Source: Bacteroidota bacterium (GTDB lineage: Bacteria; Bacteroidota; Bacteroidia; Cytophagales; Cytophagaceae). From it: DNA of 64,000 bases. Positions 27,901 to 36,144 of the stretch are shown here, in pieces (within the stretch, counting starts at the first letter, position 1; each line of letters opens with the position of its first letter). The position numbers and the translations under genes were made by a program. The stretch is taken from NCBI GenBank assembly GCA_023392125.1, contig JAEVZS010000015.1, forward strand, positions 1-64,000, written 5' to 3'. Below the pieces are notes generated by a model. That model was not told the origin of the DNA. It worked only from the letters and a program-made list of their open reading frames with translations, and made no database searches.

Positions 27901-28022
27901 ACTCAGAAGTTTATAAGCAGCTGACTGTCGAAAATTCGAAAAGAGCCTATACTGTTCTCGAAGAGATCAACACGAGACCTAACGTGTATTACTTAACTAA
28001 AATCAGAAACAAAAAAGCTTAA
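24930..28022 (+). CDS. actB: Alternative complex III subunit ActB, molybdopterin-oxidoreductase-like with ferredoxin domains
   Basis: The 1030-residue periplasmic subunit begins with a twin-arginine motif (RRDFLK, 51-56) and a hydrophobic stretch ending in a lipobox-like LAAC (Cys70). It is therefore probably Tat-exported and perhaps lipid-anchored. Residues about 90-760 resemble a molybdopterin oxidoreductase that binds no molybdenum in known ActB. The C-terminal part has four cysteine clusters, near 775-790 (CIGCNACIVGC), 852-868 (CQHCNHAPCETVC), 885-895 (CVGTRYCANNC) and 943-980 (CSFC, CASAC). These are the expected ligands for one 3Fe-4S and three 4Fe-4S clusters, which take electrons from quinol. 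Confidence 0.95.
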   Translation: MKDNTKKYWKGIEELNNDPEFLKHAYNEFPEYLPVKEAHPSKSSEGEGTGRRDFLKLLGFGMAAVSLAACEAPVKKAIPYLNKPEEIEPGIANWYASSYVNGSDYCSVLVKTREGRPIKIEGNTLSGITKGGTNARAQASVLSLYDETRLKNFVINGTEVKVKDSNKEYASVDKEIVQALKEADRKGIRIVSRSVYSPSTLKAIEEFKSAYPSTKHVMYDPISVYALRQANQIAFGKAVVPSYDFSKANVIVGFNCDFLGTWISPIEFAKGYSVGRKVGDNRREMSRHYQFEANLSMTGANADYREPVKPSDEGLYLSALYSLITGNKLSVPEVKESSKLKLAAEDLKNAKGKSLVVSGSNDLHIQLLVNEINEALGNYGATINLNRACNLKAGDDTAISEFVKEVKSGTLGAVIFLDANPAYDLPNGGELAEALKSVAVRISFAEKADETAELCNYLCPGYHYLESWNDVEPYQGHFSMVQPTIAPIFRGTRAAQESLLIWAGNNTEFYEFIKANWKSSILAGGKSFEDVIHDGVYEPKGTVSESTPGFTSSISTIASNIAQKAKESDKGLQLAVYETVSVGDGTMSANPWLQELPDPITKATWDNYVTVPISLANELKIKSGQVVTVNAGKASVSLPVVVQPGQARGTVGIALGYGRKNAGPAGKTIGVNAYPFVGTVSGLLSYGASNVSLTPTEGFVAIATTQTHDTVMDRQSVVKESLLGEFQQDNWIKPYNPTIHTSKGAVAPGDPATDLWYSHDKPNHLWTMMVDLNTCIGCNACIVGCNAENNVPVVGREEVINRREMHWMRIDRYYSSEMTKERADQEGVGIVDMYALMEDPEENPEVVFQPMMCQHCNHAPCETVCPVAATTHSSEGLNQMTYNRCVGTRYCANNCPYKVRRFNWFKYFDNEQFDVNTSMNTVLGRMVLNPDVTVRSRGVMEKCSFCVQRIQEGKLQAKKEKRSLKDGEVVTACASACPTNAITFGDINDRNSEVYKQLTVENSKRAYTVLEEINTRPNVYYLTKIRNKKA

Positions 28023-28030
28023 TACAAGGT

Positions 28031-29407
28031 ATGCAAGTTACTTCACCCGTAAGACCGCCACTGGTTACTGGCGGTAAGAATTATCACGATGTTACAAATG
28101 ACGTATGCAAACCGGTAGAGTCTGTACCATCTAAGTCATGGGTTGTTGCCCTTGGCATTGCCTTAATCACTTTAGGATTTGGTGTTTACTGTGTAGGTCG
28201 TTTGCTTTGGGACGGTATCGGAATGTGGGGACTGAATAAAACGATCGGCTGGGCCTGGGATATTACCAACTTCGTCTGGTGGGTCGGTATCGGTCACGCA
28301 GGTACGCTAATCTCTGCGATTCTTTTGCTTTTCCGCCAGAAATGGAGAACATCCATTAACCGTGCTGCGGAGGCAATGACTATTTTTGCCGTTATATGTG
28401 CCGCTCAGTTTCCGATCCTTCACATGGGTAGGCCTTGGGTAGGCTTTTGGCCGTTACCTCTGCCTAACACGTTCGGGTCACTTTGGGTAAACTTTAACTC
28501 CCCTCTTCTTTGGGACGTATTTGCGATCAGTACGTATTTTACTGTTTCGCTTGTATTCTGGTATATCGGTTTGATACCTGATTTTGCAACTGTGAGAGAC
28601 AGAGCAACCACCAAAGTCCGGAAAATTATTTATGGAGTATTGAGTTTCGGCTGGGACGGAGCTGCAAAAACCTGGTCAAGATATGAAGCTGTCAGCTTGG
28701 TGCTTGCCGGAGTTTCCACACCGCTTGTACTTTCAGTTCACACAATCGTATCCATGGACTTTGCTACTTCCGTAATACCGGGATGGCATACTACTATATT
28801 TCCTCCTTACTTCGTGGCGGGAGCGATTTTCTCCGGTTTTGCCATGGTGCTTACCCTGATGCTGATTACCCGCGTTGTTTTCCGTCTGGAAGATTATATA
28901 ACAATCAACCACATTGAGTCTATGAACAAAGTTATCGTTCTGACAGGATCTATTGTGGGGATTGCCTACCTTACCGAGTTTTTCATTGCCTGGTATTCCG
29001 GTGTGGAATACGAAGGATACGCGTTTCTTAACAGAGCGACCGGTGAATACTGGTGGGCTTACTGGTCCATGATGACGTGTAATGTAATTTCCCCTCAGCT
29101 TTTCTGGTTTAGAGGCGTTCGCAGAAGCATTGTACTCACGTTCATACTGTCAATTGTTGTGAATATCGGAATGTGGTTTGAGCGTTTCGTAATCATTGTA
29201 ACCTCACTGCACAGAGATTATCTTCCTTCCAGCTGGGCATACTTTAAACCTACTTTGTATGATGTAGGAGTATATGTATTCTCCTTTGGACTCTTCTTCA
29301 CTTTGTTCTTCCTGTTTACCAAGTATTTCCCGGTAATTAATATGGCAGAAGTAAAGTCTGTTTTAAAATCTTCTTCAGAAAACAATACTAGAACTAACAA
29401 ACATTAA
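28031..29407 (+). CDS. actC: Alternative complex III subunit ActC, NrfD-like quinol-binding membrane protein
   Basis: The 458-residue integral membrane protein has about ten helices and the NrfD/PsrC-type core: GIGHAGTLISAILLL near 90-105, then FPILHMGRPW and LSVHTIVSMDFATSVIPGW. In known complexes ActC binds quinol at the periplasmic side and may take part in proton movement. It lies 8 bp after actB and 3 bp before actD, so translation is probably coupled. Confidence 0.94.
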   Translation: MQVTSPVRPPLVTGGKNYHDVTNDVCKPVESVPSKSWVVALGIALITLGFGVYCVGRLLWDGIGMWGLNKTIGWAWDITNFVWWVGIGHAGTLISAILLLFRQKWRTSINRAAEAMTIFAVICAAQFPILHMGRPWVGFWPLPLPNTFGSLWVNFNSPLLWDVFAISTYFTVSLVFWYIGLIPDFATVRDRATTKVRKIIYGVLSFGWDGAAKTWSRYEAVSLVLAGVSTPLVLSVHTIVSMDFATSVIPGWHTTIFPPYFVAGAIFSGFAMVLTLMLITRVVFRLEDYITINHIESMNKVIVLTGSIVGIAYLTEFFIAWYSGVEYEGYAFLNRATGEYWWAYWSMMTCNVISPQLFWFRGVRRSIVLTFILSIVVNIGMWFERFVIIVTSLHRDYLPSSWAYFKPTLYDVGVYVFSFGLFFTLFFLFTKYFPVINMAEVKSVLKSSSENNTRTNKH

Positions 29408-29410
29408 TAT

Positions 29411-29938
29411 ATGGCTACTGGAAAAAACTTTCTTGTTGGGATATTTGATGACGAGGACGTCTTGATTGATTCCATAGCAAAATTGCGCAATACGGGAATA
29501 AAGATATTTGAAGTTTATACGCCGTTCCCTGTTCACGGGCTGGATACCGCTTTAGGGTACAAGCCTTCTAACCTGCCGATTGCCGCGTTTCTGTTTGGTT
29601 TGACCGGTACCATACTTGCATTGACCATGCAGATTGGTATGCTTGGTTTTGACTGGCCAATGGATATAGGTGGTAAGCCATACATTCCGCTGCCTTCTTT
29701 TATCCCCGTTTCATTTGAGTTAACAATCCTGCTGGCTGCTTTAGGTATGGTATTTACTTTCTTTATTATTTCTGATTTGAAGCCATATAAAATACCATAT
29801 ATGTTCGATAAAAGAAGTACAGATGATAAGTTTGTAATGGCAATTGACCTTGACTCCAATAAGGAAAGTAGTGAAGTAATTACGAAGTTGCTTCAGGAAA
29901 CCGGAGCAATCGAAATTAATACCCAAAAAGTTGATTAA
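29411..29938 (+). CDS. actD: Alternative complex III subunit ActD (DUF3341)
   Basis: The 175-residue protein has the DUF3341 pattern. A soluble N-terminal part (FLVGIFDDEDVLIDSIAKLR; VYTPFPVHGLD near 37-47) is followed by two membrane helices at about 58-80 and 100-123, then DKRSTDDKFVMAID in a C-terminal soluble tail. ActD is a peripheral structural subunit with two helices in solved ACIII structures. It lies between actC and actE in the usual act order. Confidence 0.94.
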   Translation: MATGKNFLVGIFDDEDVLIDSIAKLRNTGIKIFEVYTPFPVHGLDTALGYKPSNLPIAAFLFGLTGTILALTMQIGMLGFDWPMDIGGKPYIPLPSFIPVSFELTILLAALGMVFTFFIISDLKPYKIPYMFDKRSTDDKFVMAIDLDSNKESSEVITKLLQETGAIEINTQKVD

Positions 29939-29949
29939 AGGCTATTGAA

Positions 29950-30615
29950 ATGAAAATGAAATCTATTCAAAGATTAGGATTTTTTTGTGCTGGTCTGTTT
30001 GTGTTTTCTTCATGTAATCAGGATTTTTCCTGGATACGTGAGCATGAAAAACCGCGTGTTGAATATGCTCCTAATATGTATTATTCTGAAGCATATGAGC
30101 CTTTAAGTCAGATTATGGACGAAAACGCAGGGGCTTTTGTGAGCTCTGATCCTAATAGCAAGTATGGTGAGTATTATAACTCCAATCCTTACAATCGCTA
30201 TCCTGAAAATGGCTATACTCCCATGACTATGAGAGAGCCTGCTGCGAATACAATAAAGAGAGGTCATACTCCTTACCTGATACCGAAAGACTCTGTTGAA
30301 TTGGCAGATGATCTGAAGAATCCGATTGCGCTGAATGAACAGGTACTTGCAGAGGGTGAGGCTTTGTATATGCGTTATTGTGCTCATTGCCATGGAGAAT
30401 CCGGGCAGGGAGATGGAAAGGTGGCGAATGTTTTCATGGGAGTCGCTAACTTGACGAGTGGTGCCAACCAGCGTTTGACAGAAGGCCATATTTTTCATGT
30501 GATTACTCATGGGATACGACTTATGGCTGCGCACGGTTCACAGGTTGAACAGGAAGATCGTTGGAAAATCGTGCATTACGTCAAGGAAGTTCTTCAGAAA
30601 TCTGATCAGGAATAA
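29950..30615 (+). CDS. actE: Alternative complex III subunit ActE, monoheme cytochrome c lipoprotein
   Basis: The 221-residue protein has a lipoprotein-type signal peptide with Cys22 in the VFSSC lipobox. A single heme site, CAHCH, begins at Cys144, and a C-terminal MAAHGSQVEQEDRW segment could supply the methionine ligand (IRLMAAHGS). ActE passes electrons from ActA toward the oxidase at the outer face of the inner membrane. The N-terminal 120 residues are Tyr/Pro/Asn-rich and probably wrap around the complex. Confidence 0.93.
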   Translation: MKMKSIQRLGFFCAGLFVFSSCNQDFSWIREHEKPRVEYAPNMYYSEAYEPLSQIMDENAGAFVSSDPNSKYGEYYNSNPYNRYPENGYTPMTMREPAANTIKRGHTPYLIPKDSVELADDLKNPIALNEQVLAEGEALYMRYCAHCHGESGQGDGKVANVFMGVANLTSGANQRLTEGHIFHVITHGIRLMAAHGSQVEQEDRWKIVHYVKEVLQKSDQE

Positions 30616-30638
30616 TAAAATACTTTATTTTAAAAGCA

Positions 30639-31976
30639 ATGGTTGAAGAAAAATTTATATTTACCGCCTCCGCCAAAAAAAGTGTATTTACTACGATAGG
30701 AGTAGGGATCCTTCTTTTGATTATAGGTTTATTTTTTGTTGCCAAATTCGGAGGTCATGATCATCATGCTTCGGAGGGACATGCTACTGAACATGTAGCC
30801 AACGCCGATCATCATGCGGCTGATCATTCACATGACGATCACGGACATGGAGATCACCACGAAAAGCCGCTGTGGGTGAAAAGGCTGATCAAGAATATCT
30901 GGCATAACAATGTGTTCTTTACCGGAATTTCGATAATCGGAGTCTTCTTTGTAGCGTTTAACTATGTTGCATGGGCTGGCTGGGGCGTACTGATTCGTCG
31001 TATTCCCCTGGCAATGGGAAGTTTCATTCCCGTGATCGGAGTTCTTTTGATTGTGTCTTTTCTGATATTCAATCATGACATTTTTCACTGGACTCATCAG
31101 TATCTGTATGATAAGTCATCTCCATTATATGATCCGATCATTGCCGGAAAAGAAGGCTATCTGAACTTCCCTTTTTACCTGATCAGAACTATATTATATT
31201 TTGTTGCCTGGTATTTGAGCTGGATGTTTCTTAGAAAATATGCGATACAGGAAGATCTTACAGGGGATATAAAATGGTATGACAAGAGTGTCGTTCTTTC
31301 TGCCGGTTTCCTTGTTATTTTCGGTATTACATCATCTACTGCGGCATGGGATTGGGTAATGTCAATAGATACGCACTTTTTCAGTACTATGTTTGGCTGG
31401 TACGTTTTTGCAAGCTGGTTCATTACAGGGCTTGCTGTTATGACGCTTATTATTATTTACCTTAAAGAGGCTGGTTTGCTTACTGGTGTAAATGAAAACC
31501 ACCTGCACGATCTTGGTAAGTTTTTGTTTGCTTTTAGTATTTTCTGGACATATATCTGGTTTAGTCAGTTCTTGCTGATTTACTACGCGAATATTCCGGA
31601 AGAGGCAGTCTATTTCGTTGAACGTCTGAAGAATGATGCGTATTCCCCGTTTTTCTTCTTTAACCTGATTATTAACTTCCTGATCCCGTTCCTGATTCTG
31701 ATGACAAGAGATGCGAAACGTCAGGTAATGATCATCAAAGTAATTGCTGTTTGTATCATAATCGGACACTGGTCAGATTTCTATCTGATGATTACTCCTG
31801 CGCTTTTAGGCAATGACGGTGGGTTTGATTTCTGGTTCTTCTTTGTAGAGCTTGGTATGTTCCTGATTTATGGTGGACTGTTCCTGTTCTTTACGCTGAC
31901 TTCGCTTTCAAAAGCAGGCCTAATACCAAAGAATGATCCAATGCTGGAAGAAAGTGTGCATCATCACGTATATTAA
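30639..31976 (+). CDS. actF: Alternative complex III subunit ActF, NrfD-like membrane protein
   Basis: The 445-residue membrane subunit is a paralogue of ActC. It has a first helix at 15-37, then a loop with 13 histidines between residues 40 and 74 (DHHASEGHATEH, DHHAADHSHDDHGHGDHH). About nine more helices follow, with MGSFIPVIGVLLI, HWTHQYLYD, STAAWDWVMSIDTHFFSTMFGWY and GHWSDFYLMI. ActF is part of the membrane core of ACIII and has been proposed as a proton-transfer subunit. The His-rich loop is unusual and may bind metal. Confidence 0.93.
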   Translation: MVEEKFIFTASAKKSVFTTIGVGILLLIIGLFFVAKFGGHDHHASEGHATEHVANADHHAADHSHDDHGHGDHHEKPLWVKRLIKNIWHNNVFFTGISIIGVFFVAFNYVAWAGWGVLIRRIPLAMGSFIPVIGVLLIVSFLIFNHDIFHWTHQYLYDKSSPLYDPIIAGKEGYLNFPFYLIRTILYFVAWYLSWMFLRKYAIQEDLTGDIKWYDKSVVLSAGFLVIFGITSSTAAWDWVMSIDTHFFSTMFGWYVFASWFITGLAVMTLIIIYLKEAGLLTGVNENHLHDLGKFLFAFSIFWTYIWFSQFLLIYYANIPEEAVYFVERLKNDAYSPFFFFNLIINFLIPFLILMTRDAKRQVMIIKVIAVCIIIGHWSDFYLMITPALLGNDGGFDFWFFFVELGMFLIYGGLFLFFTLTSLSKAGLIPKNDPMLEESVHHHVY

Positions 31977-32014
31977 TCCTAATTAAGAAAGAGAAAAACG
32001 ATAAAATATAAAAA

Positions 32015-33166
32015 ATGATTACCACGACTATAGTTATTGCAGTTCTGCTGATATTGGCGATTCTCTTTTTGCTTGTCAGAATTCAGACGCTTATTTCAGT
32101 AATGAAAGGAAGCTATGAGAAAAGAGTAGGCTCCAGTAATAAGCTACATGCTACGCTTTTTATAATCTTTCTGATATTAGGAGTGTTTGCGTTCTTCTGG
32201 TTGTCCAGTGTTGCATCGCAGGATTATTTGCCTGAAGCTTCTTCTATACACGGGGTACGTACGGACCGCTTGTTCTGGATGACAATGGGAATACTTGTTT
32301 TTGCCTTTTTGGTAACCAATGTTTTCCTTTTTGTTTTTGCTTACAGGTATCAGTATAAAGAAGGTAATAAGGCCTATTTCTATCCGGAGAATCATAAGCT
32401 AGAGGTAGTATGGACAGTTATACCTGCTATTGTGATGTCAATTCTTGTATTCTTCGGCTGGACAGAATGGTCTGCCATCACAAAGCCTGAGCCTAAGGAT
32501 TCTGAGGTTATCGAAGTAATGGCGCAGCAGTTTTCCTGGCAGGTGAGATACCCCGGTCCTGATGGAAAGCTTGGCTCACACAGTTTCAAGCTTATTGATG
32601 CAACTAATACATTTGGTCTGGATTTTAGCGATGATGCATCGTTGGACGATTTTACTCCTCCGGAGCTTCATTTGCCAAAAGGTAAGCCGGTTTTATTAAA
32701 AATCAGAGCCAGAGACGTTCTGCACAGCGTGTTCTTACCTCATTTCAGAGTTAAGATGGATGCTGTGCCGGGAATGCCTACAAAATTCTGGTTCGTTCCG
32801 ACTAAAACTACAAAAGAGATGCGTGAGGAGCTTGGTAACGCTAATTTCAATTATGAGCTTGCATGTACCGAGATTTGCGGTAGAGGACATTTCGCTATGC
32901 GTTTTGTCGTAGTGGTTGATGAGCCTGAAGAATATGAAGCCTGGAAAAAATCTCAAAAGCCTTTTGCGGATATGAATGCCGAATATGTAAAGGATTTTAT
33001 TGCAATTCGTAGCGGAGAAACGACAAATACTCCGATTGAGGTTGAGAATGCCAGGGAAGAAATGTCAGATATAGTTGTGACTGATTCACTGGCTGGTAAA
33101 ACCGATGCCCTTGAACAGGCAGCGGATACGCTGGATGCAGAGTCCGGGGATGCTCAGGCAAACTAA
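32015..33166 (+). CDS. coxB: Cytochrome c oxidase subunit II
   Basis: The 383-residue protein has an extra N-terminal helix (1-24), then the two subunit II helices at about 45-65 and 85-112. The periplasmic cupredoxin follows. Its CuA ligands are visible as CTEICGRGHFAM: Cys284, Glu286, Cys288, His292 and Met295, with an earlier HSVFLPHFRVKMD segment supplying the other His. The last ~70 residues form an acidic, probably disordered tail (LEQAADTLDAESGD). No heme c motif is fused, so electrons should arrive from ActE/ActA or a separate cytochrome c. Confidence 0.95.
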   Translation: MITTTIVIAVLLILAILFLLVRIQTLISVMKGSYEKRVGSSNKLHATLFIIFLILGVFAFFWLSSVASQDYLPEASSIHGVRTDRLFWMTMGILVFAFLVTNVFLFVFAYRYQYKEGNKAYFYPENHKLEVVWTVIPAIVMSILVFFGWTEWSAITKPEPKDSEVIEVMAQQFSWQVRYPGPDGKLGSHSFKLIDATNTFGLDFSDDASLDDFTPPELHLPKGKPVLLKIRARDVLHSVFLPHFRVKMDAVPGMPTKFWFVPTKTTKEMREELGNANFNYELACTEICGRGHFAMRFVVVVDEPEEYEAWKKSQKPFADMNAEYVKDFIAIRSGETTNTPIEVENAREEMSDIVVTDSLAGKTDALEQAADTLDAESGDAQAN

Positions 33167-33230
33167 TTTAACAGGTTAATCAAATAAGGTAGTTTAATAT
33201 TTCGAAGGTTTTACGATTAAAGATCATAAT

Positions 33231-35087
33231 ATGTCGACCGCAACACATTTAAACGAACATCTTTCTCATCTTCATGATAGTCATGATGATCATGATCATC
33301 ATGAGTTGCCATGGATCAGGAAGTATATTTTTAGTGAAGATCATAAAATAATAGCTAAGCAATACTTATTGACCGGTATTTTCTGGGCAATCATAGGTGG
33401 TGGACTTAGTATTTTATTCAGGTTGCAGCTCGGGTTTCCGGATGCTGATCTGACCTGGCTGAAACCTCTGCTTGGAAACTGGATCGGCAATGATGGTAAG
33501 CTTGATGCAGAGTTCTTCCTTGCGCTCGTTACCATGCACGGAACGATCATGGTGTTTTTTGTTTTAACTGCGGGTTTGAGTGGTACATTTAGTAATTTTC
33601 TGATTCCGTTGCAGATCGGAGCCAGAGATATGGCCTCAGGGTTTATGAATATGCTGTCATACTGGTTCTTCTTTTTATCCGGTGTGTTAATGTTTATTTC
33701 CCTGTTTCTTTCTACAGGACCTGCTTCAGGCGGATGGACAGCGTATCCTCCTTTGAATGCACTGCCGCAGGCTGTTCTTGGCTCCGGTACGGGCATGACT
33801 CTGTGGCTTGTAAGTATGGCTTTCTTTATTGTTTCATCACTTTTGGGCGGGGTTAACTACATCAGTACGATCATTAACCTGCGTACAAATGGGATGTCGT
33901 TTTTGAGAATGCCTCTTACTATGTGGTCATTCCTTATTACCGCAATCATTGGTTTGTTAGCATTCCCTGTATTACTTTCTGCAGCGTTATTGTTAATATT
34001 CGACAGAAGTTTCGGAACAAGCTTTTTCCTTTCCGATATATATATTGCTGGTCAGGTCTTACCAAACGAAGGAGGAAGCCCTGTGCTTTTCCAGCACTTA
34101 TTCTGGTTCCTTGGTCACCCTGAGGTGTATATTGTTATTTTGCCTGCATTGGGTATTACTTCCGAGATTATTTCAATCAATTCCAGAAAGCCGATTTTTG
34201 GCTATAAGGCAATGATTGGATCTATGTTTGCTATTGCTTTCCTTTCTTTCATAGTTTGGGCGCATCACATGTTTGTGTCAGGTATGGATCCGTTCCTTGG
34301 ATCAATCTTTATGTTCCTGACATTGATTATTGCTGTACCATCAGCAGTTAAGGCCTTCAATTATATCACGACTATGTGGAGGGGGAATATCATATTTACT
34401 CCTGCCATGTTGTTTGCAATAGGACTTGTATCGTTCTTTATCTCCGGTGGTCTGACCGGTATTATTCTCGGAAACTCTGCAGCAGATATTCAGCTTCATG
34501 ATACCTATTTTGTTGTTGCTCACTTTCACCTGGTGATGGGAAGCGCGTCATTCTTCGGAATGTTGGCAGGTGTGTACCACTGGTTCCCCAAGATGTTTGG
34601 AAGAATGCTGGATGAAAAGCTTGGTTATATCCATTTCTGGTTATCATTTGTCGGGATTTATCTTGTGTTCTTCCCGCTTCACTATACTGGTATAGCAGGT
34701 TTTCCAAGAAGATACTATTCTTTCACAGGCTTTGAGTTCACGCAGAAATTTACTGATCTGAATATGTTTGTGAGTGTTGCTGCAATTATCACTTTCGGAG
34801 CGCAGTTTATTTTCATATTCAATTTCTTCTATAGCATGTTTAAAGGACGTAAGGCACCTGCAAACCCCTGGAATGCGAATACACTTGAGTGGACAACTCC
34901 GATTAATCCCGGGCATGGAAACTGGCCTGGAGAAATCCCGACAGTATACAGGTGGCCGTATGATTACAGTAAGCCAGGAGCAGAAGAAGATTTTATTCCG
35001 CAACATATACCTTATTCTCAGACTGTGAGCTCTAACTTCCCTCACGAGAATGATAAAATAAAAGAAGAAGGCTCTCTTCATGGATAA
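33231..35087 (+). CDS. coxA: Cytochrome c oxidase subunit I
   Basis: The 618-residue catalytic subunit has 12 helices and the conserved heme and copper ligands: HGTIMVFFVLTAG (low-spin heme His), FWFLGHPEVYI (CuB His cross-linked to Tyr, with the Glu of the proton channel), WAHHMFVSGMDP (two CuB histidines) and HDTYFVVAHFHLVMG (heme a3 and heme a ligands). The GHPEVYI glutamate marks a type A1-like enzyme. The N-terminus is His-rich (eight His in residues 6-24). The stop overlaps the heme A synthase start by eight bases. Confidence 0.97.
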   Translation: MSTATHLNEHLSHLHDSHDDHDHHELPWIRKYIFSEDHKIIAKQYLLTGIFWAIIGGGLSILFRLQLGFPDADLTWLKPLLGNWIGNDGKLDAEFFLALVTMHGTIMVFFVLTAGLSGTFSNFLIPLQIGARDMASGFMNMLSYWFFFLSGVLMFISLFLSTGPASGGWTAYPPLNALPQAVLGSGTGMTLWLVSMAFFIVSSLLGGVNYISTIINLRTNGMSFLRMPLTMWSFLITAIIGLLAFPVLLSAALLLIFDRSFGTSFFLSDIYIAGQVLPNEGGSPVLFQHLFWFLGHPEVYIVILPALGITSEIISINSRKPIFGYKAMIGSMFAIAFLSFIVWAHHMFVSGMDPFLGSIFMFLTLIIAVPSAVKAFNYITTMWRGNIIFTPAMLFAIGLVSFFISGGLTGIILGNSAADIQLHDTYFVVAHFHLVMGSASFFGMLAGVYHWFPKMFGRMLDEKLGYIHFWLSFVGIYLVFFPLHYTGIAGFPRRYYSFTGFEFTQKFTDLNMFVSVAAIITFGAQFIFIFNFFYSMFKGRKAPANPWNANTLEWTTPINPGHGNWPGEIPTVYRWPYDYSKPGAEEDFIPQHIPYSQTVSSNFPHENDKIKEEGSLHG

Positions 35088-36135
35088 AAATAATGTAGAT
35101 AACAGAGGATTCCGTACATTCGGAATCCTTACTGTTGTCGCAGTTTATTTCCTGATATTGGTAGGCGGCATAGTACGCAGTACCGGTTCAGGTATGGGAT
35201 GTCCGGACTGGCCAAAATGCTTTGGCAGCTGGGTTCCACCAACCTCCCTCGACCAATTACCCGCAGATTATAAAGAAATATACGCTGAGAAGCGTCTCGA
35301 AAAGAATAAGCGTGTGGCCGCAACTTTGTCCGGTTTGGGTTTTCAGGAATTATCAGATAAGCTGATACATGATGAAAGTCTTTACGTGGAGGCAGACTTC
35401 AATCCTGTCAAGACCTGGATAGAATATGTAAATCGTTTGGTAGGAGTCACAATAGGCCTTTTAATATTCGGCACCCTGCTCTTTTCATTTCCGCTCAGAA
35501 AAACAAGCCCTGATGTTTTCTGGTATAGCGTTGCAGCATTTGTACTTGTTCTGTTTGAAGGCTGGTTAGGCTCTCTGGTAGTTTCTACCAATCTGATGCC
35601 CTTTATGGTGTCAATTCATATGGGATTGGCTATTGTACTGGTATTTGTGCTGATTATGGCTGTATTCAAAGCCGGCAATTATGCCATTACGTTACCTTCC
35701 GGATTGAATTACTCCAATCTGTCCGGGGTATTGCTTGTTACAATGCTTGCTACCTTTGTACAGATTATAATCGGAACCCAGGTAAGGGAAGAGGTTGATA
35801 TCATAGCTGTGGAATTGACGGACTCCCGTTCCTTGTGGATTAGCAATCTGGGCAATATGTATCTTGTTCACCGGCTTTTCTCATATGTACTTTTAGCACT
35901 TCATATATGGCTTTGCTATTTGTTAATGAGGAAGTTGTTTTTTTTCAGAAAAGTAAGGATCAGCATGATTGCGATCCTGTGTATACTCGGACTTAGTATT
36001 GTTACCGGAAATATCCTTAATTACATGGACTTACCTGCAGCTATTCAGCCTGTTCATCTTTTGCTTGCATGTATGCTGTCCGGGGTGCAATTTCTTTTGT
36101 ATTTATTGGTTGTTACTTCTAAAAAGGTGATTTAA
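35080..36135 (+). CDS. ctaA: Heme A synthase
   Basis: CtaA (COX15) oxidises heme O to heme A in the membrane. The 351-residue protein has about eight helices and the motifs LVGGIVRSTGSGMGCPDWPKCFG, WIEYVNRLVG, LVVSTNLMPFMVSIHMGLA, VREEVD and YLVHRLFSYVLLALH, with the heme-ligand histidines. The roughly 60-residue insertion between the first helix pair (TSLDQLPADYKEIYAEKR region) is usual for Bacteroidota. It overlaps coxA by eight bases and is followed by ctaB. Confidence 0.95.
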   Translation: MDKNNVDNRGFRTFGILTVVAVYFLILVGGIVRSTGSGMGCPDWPKCFGSWVPPTSLDQLPADYKEIYAEKRLEKNKRVAATLSGLGFQELSDKLIHDESLYVEADFNPVKTWIEYVNRLVGVTIGLLIFGTLLFSFPLRKTSPDVFWYSVAAFVLVLFEGWLGSLVVSTNLMPFMVSIHMGLAIVLVFVLIMAVFKAGNYAITLPSGLNYSNLSGVLLVTMLATFVQIIIGTQVREEVDIIAVELTDSRSLWISNLGNMYLVHRLFSYVLLALHIWLCYLLMRKLFFFRKVRISMIAILCILGLSIVTGNILNYMDLPAAIQPVHLLLACMLSGVQFLLYLLVVTSKKVI

Positions 36136-36144
36136 CTTAGTAAA

